64,000 nt of DNA from UBA8516 sp035455245 (GTDB lineage: Archaea; Thermoproteota; Nitrososphaeria; Nitrososphaerales; Nitrosopumilaceae), in the NCBI GenBank assembly GCA_035455245.1, contig DATIFN010000010.1:1-64000 (forward strand), written 5' to 3'. Of this stretch, positions 59,261 through 64,000 are shown one piece after another. The notes under the pieces are model-generated. The model saw nothing but the letters and a program-made list of their open reading frames with translations. It made no database searches and was not told where the DNA came from. The translations under genes and the position numbers were made by a program. The stretch's first letter is position 1. Each line of letters opens with the position of its first letter.

Positions 59261-59818
59261 TTGTTGTCACTGATTCTTACGGGTAACCCAGGGGTAGGAA
59301 AACACACTGTAGCAAAAAAACTGGCAAAGAAATTAAACTTGGATCTAATTGACATAAACAAGATAGCTATACAGGAAGGAATTTTTGAAGAAAATAAAAG
59401 AATTTTGGATGTAGATGTGATAAAATTGAAAAAGATTCTTAAAAAAATAATTACGAAAAAATCACTTGTTGTTGGGCATTTAGCACCATATGTAGTTTCA
59501 AGAAAACAGGTTAAGATTGCAGTAGTCCTAAGAAGAAATCCATATGAGCTCATTTCTGTTTATGGAAAAAGAAAATATTCGTATCAAAAAGAGATTGAGA
59601 ATCTTGGAAGCGAAATTCTTGGTGTCATCTATTATGATTCAAAAAATGAATTTGGTTCAGCTAGGACTTTTCAGATTAATACGTCGGGTAAATCTGTAAG
59701 GAAACTTGTAAAGAAAATATCGGACCTTTTTGTTAAAGGTGTTTTTCGTGAGGAGAAAGTAGATTGGCTTGGATTGATTTCTGAAAAAAATGACCTAAAA
59801 CGATTTTTCTTCTACTAA
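59261..59818 (+). CDS. AK6/Fap7-type adenylate kinase family protein
   Basis: A 185-residue P-loop NTPase. Walker A GNPGVGKHTVAKKLA; Walker-B-like VVGHLAPY; LRRNPYELISVYGKRKYSYQKEIENLGSEILGVIYYDS matches the lid/AMP region of AK6 (hCINAP/Fap7). In archaea and eukaryotes these proteins bind uS11 and help mature the small ribosomal subunit. Start is TTG (59261, ATACTTGTTGTCACTG context) with a second TTG three bases on. Confidence 0.82.
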   Translation: MLSLILTGNPGVGKHTVAKKLAKKLNLDLIDINKIAIQEGIFEENKRILDVDVIKLKKILKKIITKKSLVVGHLAPYVVSRKQVKIAVVLRRNPYELISVYGKRKYSYQKEIENLGSEILGVIYYDSKNEFGSARTFQINTSGKSVRKLVKKISDLFVKGVFREEKVDWLGLISEKNDLKRFFFY

Positions 59819-59852
59819 ATTCAAATAGCGCTAAACTTGAAGATATTATAAA

Positions 59853-61376
59853 TTGTTTGAGATAAAGAAAAGTGACCTTGCAGGTAGGATAGGAATACTT
59901 CATACAAATCATGGTAAGGTAGAAACCCCGGCTTATGTGCCGGTGGTTCATCCAGTGAGACAATCAATTCAACCAAAAAAAATGCGTGAAATGGGTTTTG
60001 ATCTAATAATAACAAATGCCTACATCACGTTAAACAATTTCAGGGATGAAGCTGTAAAACGTGGCATCCATGAAATAATAAATTATGACGGAGTGGTGAT
60101 GACAGATTCTGGCGGATACCAGGTTTTAGAATACGGTAGAGTAGATGTAGAACCTAAAGACATGGCATCATTTGAAACAAGTATACGGACAGACATTGCA
60201 ATTCCCCTTGATAGACCTACTGGTTACGGTCTCTCTAAAAAAAAGGCAAAATCTTACGTTGATCATACCTTAAAAATTTCAAAAGAGACACTTGATCAGA
60301 GTGAAAAAAATGGACAAATATGGATTGGTCCGATACAAGGTGGGGAACATTTTGATCTTGTAAAAAGATCAACAAAAACTCTCGTGGAATATGGATTTGA
60401 AATGCTTGCTCTTGGAAGTCCAGTTGAATTCATGGAATCATATGAATACAAGTTACTTGCAAACATGATACTTACGGCAAAAAAACAAATGCCTGATTCT
60501 ATTCCGTTACATCTTTTTGGTGCAGGTCATCCTATGACAATTCCTCTTGCAGTTGCATTAGGTTGTGACACATTTGACTCTGCCTCATACATTCTCTACG
60601 CAAGAAAAGACAGATACGTTATGGACGATGTAACAGCTAGACTAGGAGAGATATCGTATTTTTCCTGTAGTTGTGAGATTTGTTCAAAATATACTCCAAA
60701 GGAACTGGTTACCCTTGATAATGAAGACAGAACAAACAGGCTTGCAATTCATAACCTATTTGCAATAAAAGCCGAAGTCAACAGAGTAAAAGAAGCAATT
60801 CATGAAGGAAGATTATGGGAATATGTACTCAAAAAAACCCGTTCACATCCAAAGCTCTTTGAAACTATCAGTGTATTTACTCAGAATCCTGCACATTTTG
60901 TAGACCGAACCCCCAGATTTAAGGAAAAAGCCATTTTTCTCTTTTCAAAAGAGGATCAATTTAGACCAGAAGTTACATCTTTTCACGCTCTGGTGCGTCA
61001 ATTCAAATGTAAAAAAGATATACTTGTTATCGTACCAGATGGAACAGTCAGACCCTTTTATCTTTCAAAGGAATATAATGATCTAAAGAAACAGTTTGTC
61101 AGAAAATATGACAGTGTTCAATTTTGCCAGTTTAACCCCTTTCTTGGAATAATTCCACTTGAGATTTCTGATATGTATCCTGCATCTCATTATGTCATGC
61201 CAAGAATACAATATGACCAAAACGAATATTCAGAATTTTCAAAAACTTGGAAGACCTTTTTTGTTAACAATAATTTTAAAACAGTTTACGCAGCAAATGA
61301 TGAATTTTTAAAACATTACACGAAATTACTCCCTAAAAAAATCAAAAAAATATCTATTAGCAGAAAGGAAAAATAA
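59853..61376 (+). CDS. tgtA: tRNA-guanine(15) transglycosylase (archaeosine pathway)
   Basis: Swaps G15 of archaeal tRNA for preQ0, the precursor of archaeosine. 507 residues: catalytic Asp85 in VVMTDSGGYQVLEYG, IWIGPIQGG, GAGHPMTIPLAVALGCDTFDSASYILYARKDRY, and the zinc site FSCSCEICSKYTP (about 270-280). The C-terminal domains are shorter than in full-length archaeal TGT and I see no PUA domain, so that part is probably encoded elsewhere. Likely TTG start at 59853. Confidence 0.93.
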   Translation: MFEIKKSDLAGRIGILHTNHGKVETPAYVPVVHPVRQSIQPKKMREMGFDLIITNAYITLNNFRDEAVKRGIHEIINYDGVVMTDSGGYQVLEYGRVDVEPKDMASFETSIRTDIAIPLDRPTGYGLSKKKAKSYVDHTLKISKETLDQSEKNGQIWIGPIQGGEHFDLVKRSTKTLVEYGFEMLALGSPVEFMESYEYKLLANMILTAKKQMPDSIPLHLFGAGHPMTIPLAVALGCDTFDSASYILYARKDRYVMDDVTARLGEISYFSCSCEICSKYTPKELVTLDNEDRTNRLAIHNLFAIKAEVNRVKEAIHEGRLWEYVLKKTRSHPKLFETISVFTQNPAHFVDRTPRFKEKAIFLFSKEDQFRPEVTSFHALVRQFKCKKDILVIVPDGTVRPFYLSKEYNDLKKQFVRKYDSVQFCQFNPFLGIIPLEISDMYPASHYVMPRIQYDQNEYSEFSKTWKTFFVNNNFKTVYAANDEFLKHYTKLLPKKIKKISISRKEK

Positions 61377-61403
61377 GAAAAAGGAGTGCGAACAGATTGC
61401 CGC

Positions 61404-61739
61404 TTATTTGCTTAGTGCGGCGTCTTCTGCCCAGCCTTTTACAAAGACTCCGTTCTTGTGAAGAGGAACTGGTTGACCAGCTGTGTAAGTCATTGGTCTC
61501 ATCCAAAAGATTGACTTTGTCGGACAAACTCCGATGCATGCTCCATCAGAGATGCATCTCTCAGGATAAAAGACGAATGCTTTTCCTCTCTTCCAACCCT
61601 CAACAGGTTTTACACGGAGTACATCTGGACCAAGAGAAGTACAGATCTCTACGCACAGTGCGCAACCTATACATCTTTGTTCATCAATGTCTGGAAGTAT
61701 TGCTATTGGCATTTTATCTTCTCTTTTTGATAATGTCAT
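61404..61739 (-). CDS. Dicluster ferredoxin with an Asp-substituted second cluster site
   Basis: A 111-residue electron carrier. First cluster motif C23-x2-C26-x2-C29-x3-C33; second motif C62-x2-D65-x2-C68-x3-C72-P, in which the second Cys is Asp. Such a site binds [3Fe-4S] or an Asp-ligated [4Fe-4S] cluster in other archaeal ferredoxins. About 25 residues between the motifs carry a Lys/Arg-rich loop (EGWKRGKAF), and a C-terminal extension of about 30 residues follows. In autotrophic archaea it probably serves 2-oxoacid or hydroxypropionate-cycle redox steps (inference). Confidence 0.88.
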   Translation of the reverse strand: MTLSKREDKMPIAILPDIDEQRCIGCALCVEICTSLGPDVLRVKPVEGWKRGKAFVFYPERCISDGACIGVCPTKSIFWMRPMTYTAGQPVPLHKNGVFVKGWAEDAALSK

Positions 61740-61837
61740 GGTTTGCTATTTAAACCATCTGTAAAATCCATAACAGAGTTATAGAATTTTTTCAATAAAC
61801 AAAATAAAATAAAACAGAAAGTTAGTATTATGTTTGA

Positions 61838-62059
61838 TTACTTCTTCATCTGGCGTATAGCGTCGATTTGACCACTAGTTATCCAGTCAAGTAACTCAGC
61901 AGATGTAGGATTTAGATCGCCTTTTTGATTCATCATATTGTGTACCCAAACCCAATTTATCTGATTTAGTAATGGCTTGTTTCCCTCATCGCCCTTGCGA
62001 ACTTTGTCTCGAAGGTCTTTTGGGATAGTATTCCACCATTGTTCGTAGGTTCTACCCAT
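61838..62059 (-). CDS. Small Trp-rich protein of unknown function (73 aa)
   Basis: I do not recognise a named family. A 73-residue, soluble, mainly helical protein with many Trp (QWWNTIPKDL, NWVWVHNMM, ELLDWIT), giving a compact helical bundle. It lies on the same strand as the ferredoxin gene, 98 bp upstream of it. Coding is supported by balanced composition and a clean ATG (MGRTYEQWW). Confidence 0.7.
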   Translation of the reverse strand: MGRTYEQWWNTIPKDLRDKVRKGDEGNKPLLNQINWVWVHNMMNQKGDLNPTSAELLDWITSGQIDAIRQMKK

Positions 62060-62172
62060 GGACAGATCATTTTAGTTGATCTAATTAAGTCTTTTGTAAA
62101 TTCTCAAAATAATAGGTTGTTGTATAAAAAAACGCTAAACGTTTAAAGGTACTTTGAAAAGACTTTGAATTC

Positions 62173-63429
62173 TTGCAGGTTAAAGTTCTTGGAGCGGCTC
62201 AAGAGGTAGGTCGTTCGGCATTTCAAGTTAATTGTGATGGAGCAAATTTTCTTTTGGATTACGGTGTCCTATTAGGAAAAGAACCACAATATCCAATGCA
62301 TGTAAAACCGAGAGACATTAATGCAGTGGTGATCACTCATGCCCATCTTGACCATTCTGGTTATGTACCATCACTTTTTGTGAATGGAAAAAACGAAGTT
62401 TATGCGACACCGCCGACATTAGAACTTTCTAAATTATTAATTGAGGACATGATTAGACTACAGAAGAATTTTTTTCCTTTTGAACTGCCAGAGGTCATAA
62501 ACATGATAAAACATTCCAAAGAAATATCATATAAAGAGAAAATTAGGAAGGGAAATGCATCTTTTGAACTGCGTGAATCAGGGCACGTGGTTGGGGGTGG
62601 AGGAGTAATTGTAGAGTCTGAAAATAAAAGACTCTATTATACCGGAGATATCAATCCAAGAGGTTCAAGGATGGTGCGTGAAGCAGATTTTGATTTTGAT
62701 GAAACCGATTTGTTAATAATGGAAAGTACCTATTCACAGACTGAACAGACGCCACGAAATGAAACTGAGGAAGCATTCATGGAATTTGCATACGATGTAA
62801 TAGATAGAAAGGGGACTCTGTTTGTTCCAGCTTTTTCAGTAGAAAGATCACAGGAAATTGCTTGTGTGTTAAAAAATGCAAAATTCAAACACAAAGTCAT
62901 AATGGATGGAATGGCAGTAAAGGTAAATGAAATAATGCTTCGGTATCCAGAATATCTACGCGATCCAAAAATTTTTGCTGATGCAATTCATCAAGCTTTG
63001 TGGATTAAAGGAGAAAGAGAAAGAAAGGATGCGTTGAAAGAACCGTGTGTAGTGATATCTCCAGCTGGAATGCTTGTTGGCGGTTCAGCAGTATACTACT
63101 TACAACAGCTCGCACTTGATAAGAGAAACGGTATTGCACTGGTTTCCTATCAAGGAGAGGGAACACCTGGTAGAAAATTACTTGAGACTGGTAAAGTAAA
63201 CGTTCGTGGAAGGGATGTTAAAACAGAAGCAGATGTAAAACAATTTGAGTTTTCTGGTCATGCCGATAGAAAAGATCTTTTCGAGGTTGTCAGGAAAATA
63301 AAAGGAAATCCAAAGATTTTGACTGTTCATGGAGACAGAGATTCTTGTACAAAGTTTTCAATGGAGATACACGAGAAATTTGGATTTGAGGCATATGCTC
63401 CAAAGGCTGGAGAAGTAATTTCTGTTTAA
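62173..63429 (+). CDS. Beta-CASP MBL-fold ribonuclease (aCPSF2/aRNase J-like)
   Basis: A 418-residue RNA-processing nuclease. MBL metal motif THAHLDHSG (His56, His58, Asp60, His61), later GHVVGGGGVIVES and YYTGDINPRGSRM, acidic motif LLIMESTYSQ, beta-CASP region FVPAFSVERSQEI, and the RNA-specificity end SPAGMLVGGSAVYYLQQ ... FEFSGHADRKDL ... VHGDRDSC. No N-terminal KH domains, so it is not aCPSF1. TTG start is backed by TATA-like GTTTAAAGG (62141-62149) about 28 bases upstream. Confidence 0.9.
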   Translation: MQVKVLGAAQEVGRSAFQVNCDGANFLLDYGVLLGKEPQYPMHVKPRDINAVVITHAHLDHSGYVPSLFVNGKNEVYATPPTLELSKLLIEDMIRLQKNFFPFELPEVINMIKHSKEISYKEKIRKGNASFELRESGHVVGGGGVIVESENKRLYYTGDINPRGSRMVREADFDFDETDLLIMESTYSQTEQTPRNETEEAFMEFAYDVIDRKGTLFVPAFSVERSQEIACVLKNAKFKHKVIMDGMAVKVNEIMLRYPEYLRDPKIFADAIHQALWIKGERERKDALKEPCVVISPAGMLVGGSAVYYLQQLALDKRNGIALVSYQGEGTPGRKLLETGKVNVRGRDVKTEADVKQFEFSGHADRKDLFEVVRKIKGNPKILTVHGDRDSCTKFSMEIHEKFGFEAYAPKAGEVISV

Positions 63430-63430
63430 G

Positions 63431-64000
63431 ATGCAAGAAATACAGAAAATAGATCTTGATACAACCATTAATAGTGGTCAAGTGTTTCTTTGGGATAAAA
63501 TCGGGGATGCATGGTATGGCGTTAATGGTTCTGAAATTATAAAGATCGTACAAGACCCATTTAGGATCATCTCTTCAGAAAACAAGATTTCCAATTTTTT
63601 TAGACAAGACGACAACATGAAAATAATTTTACAGAGTATTAGAAAAGACACATTCGTAAGAAATGCCATCTTACGTTTTCCTGGGTTACGACTTTTACGA
63701 CAAGATCCCTTTCAGTGCTATATTTCGTTTATTTGCTCCTCAAATGCATCAATTCCAAACATAAAACAAATGTTAAAAAAAATTTCCAAGAAATTTGGCA
63801 AGAAGATAAATTTTGATGGTCATGAATTTCACACTTTCCCAATACCTGAAAAACTTGCGAATTCCAATATCACAGAACTTTTATCTTGTGGTTTAGGTTT
63901 TAGAGCAAAGTATGTAAAAAAAGCATCACAAGAAATTCTCTCAGGAAGAATAGATTTTAAATATTTAACAAAAACAGACTACAAAACTTCAAAGGCCATT
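63431..64000 (+). CDS. ogg: 8-oxoguanine DNA glycosylase (partial, cut by window end)
   Basis: The open frame starts at ATG 63431, one base after the nuclease stop, and runs to the window edge (190 codons). The N-terminus INSGQVFLWDKIGDAWYGV, the DPFQCYISFICSSNASIPNIKQMLKKI segment and LLSCGLGFRAKYVKKASQEIL match OGG1-type helix-hairpin-helix glycosylases that excise 8-oxoguanine. The catalytic HhH Lys and Asp lie beyond the window and cannot be checked. Confidence 0.88.
   Translation, partial: MQEIQKIDLDTTINSGQVFLWDKIGDAWYGVNGSEIIKIVQDPFRIISSENKISNFFRQDDNMKIILQSIRKDTFVRNAILRFPGLRLLRQDPFQCYISFICSSNASIPNIKQMLKKISKKFGKKINFDGHEFHTFPIPEKLANSNITELLSCGLGFRAKYVKKASQEILSGRIDFKYLTKTDYKTSKAI

Noticed and set aside
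1..64000. CRISPR array, transposon, prophage or integrase
   Set aside because: No regularly spaced direct repeats, no transposase or integrase motifs, and no terminal inverted repeats were seen; gene content is ordinary chromosomal.

Overview
The window is a gene-dense, low-GC archaeal chromosome segment. It fits an ammonia-oxidising-type member of the Nitrososphaerota (Thaumarchaeota), most likely order Nitrosopumilales. The evidence is an undivided RNA polymerase subunit A (A' and A'' in one chain) and an undivided subunit B, archaeal ribosomal, KEOPS, wyosine and archaeosine genes, four surface proteins ending in the PEFG-CTERM sorting tail, a doubly interrupted tRNA-Gln, and many start codons with a TATA-like box only about 25-30 bases upstream (leaderless transcription). 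No amo, urease or nitrite reductase gene is present, so the ammonia-oxidiser assignment is inference from family resemblance. I see no CRISPR array, insertion sequence, prophage or replication origin.

Layout. 1-3.3 kb: 3' end of leuS, a geranylgeranyl-reductase-like flavoprotein, a cysteine-cluster protein, a small winged-helix-like protein and tRNA-Gln(CTG). 3.3-12.6 kb (minus strand): the information-processing operon rpoH-rpoB-rpoA-rpl30e-nusA-rps12-rps7. 12.8-16.9 kb: four tandem PEFG-CTERM surface proteins. 17.2-25.3 kb: a B12-type radical SAM protein, a VIT-family metal transporter, then a nickel-pincer nucleotide island (larB, mdh, a small gene, and divergently larC, larE and a cysteine desulfurase). 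25.3-31.3 kb: a large surface-layer-like protein and a multicopper oxidase/ZIP transporter operon with a palindromic metal-regulator-like operator. 31.3-34.6 kb: an AAA ATPase/VWA pair of chelatase or MoxR type. 34.7-40.6 kb: rps13, rps4, glmS, a cobT-MBL-nnrE operon and a translin homologue. 40.7-50 kb: tRNA-Leu(GAG), then the long operon rpoN-eno-rps2-memo-mvk-ipk-idi-ggpps-gltX-FAH, carrying four steps of isoprenoid synthesis for archaeal lipids. 50-54.4 kb: small proteins, a methyltransferase, a secreted coiled-coil protein, tRNA-His(GTG) and an atypical CorA. 54.5-64 kb: tRNA modification (taw1, KEOPS kae1/bud32, tgtA), house-cleaning and RNA/DNA processing genes, ending inside an 8-oxoguanine glycosylase gene.

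The points most worth a second look are: near-identical 3' ends of the four PEFG genes (likely gene conversion); complete larB/C/E with no larA in view and a malate dehydrogenase beside them; a perfect 20-bp palindrome over the multicopper oxidase promoter; a type I IPP isomerase that keeps its metal ligands but has Ala at the catalytic Cys67 position; a CorA without its GMN motif; and the two-intron tRNA-Gln.
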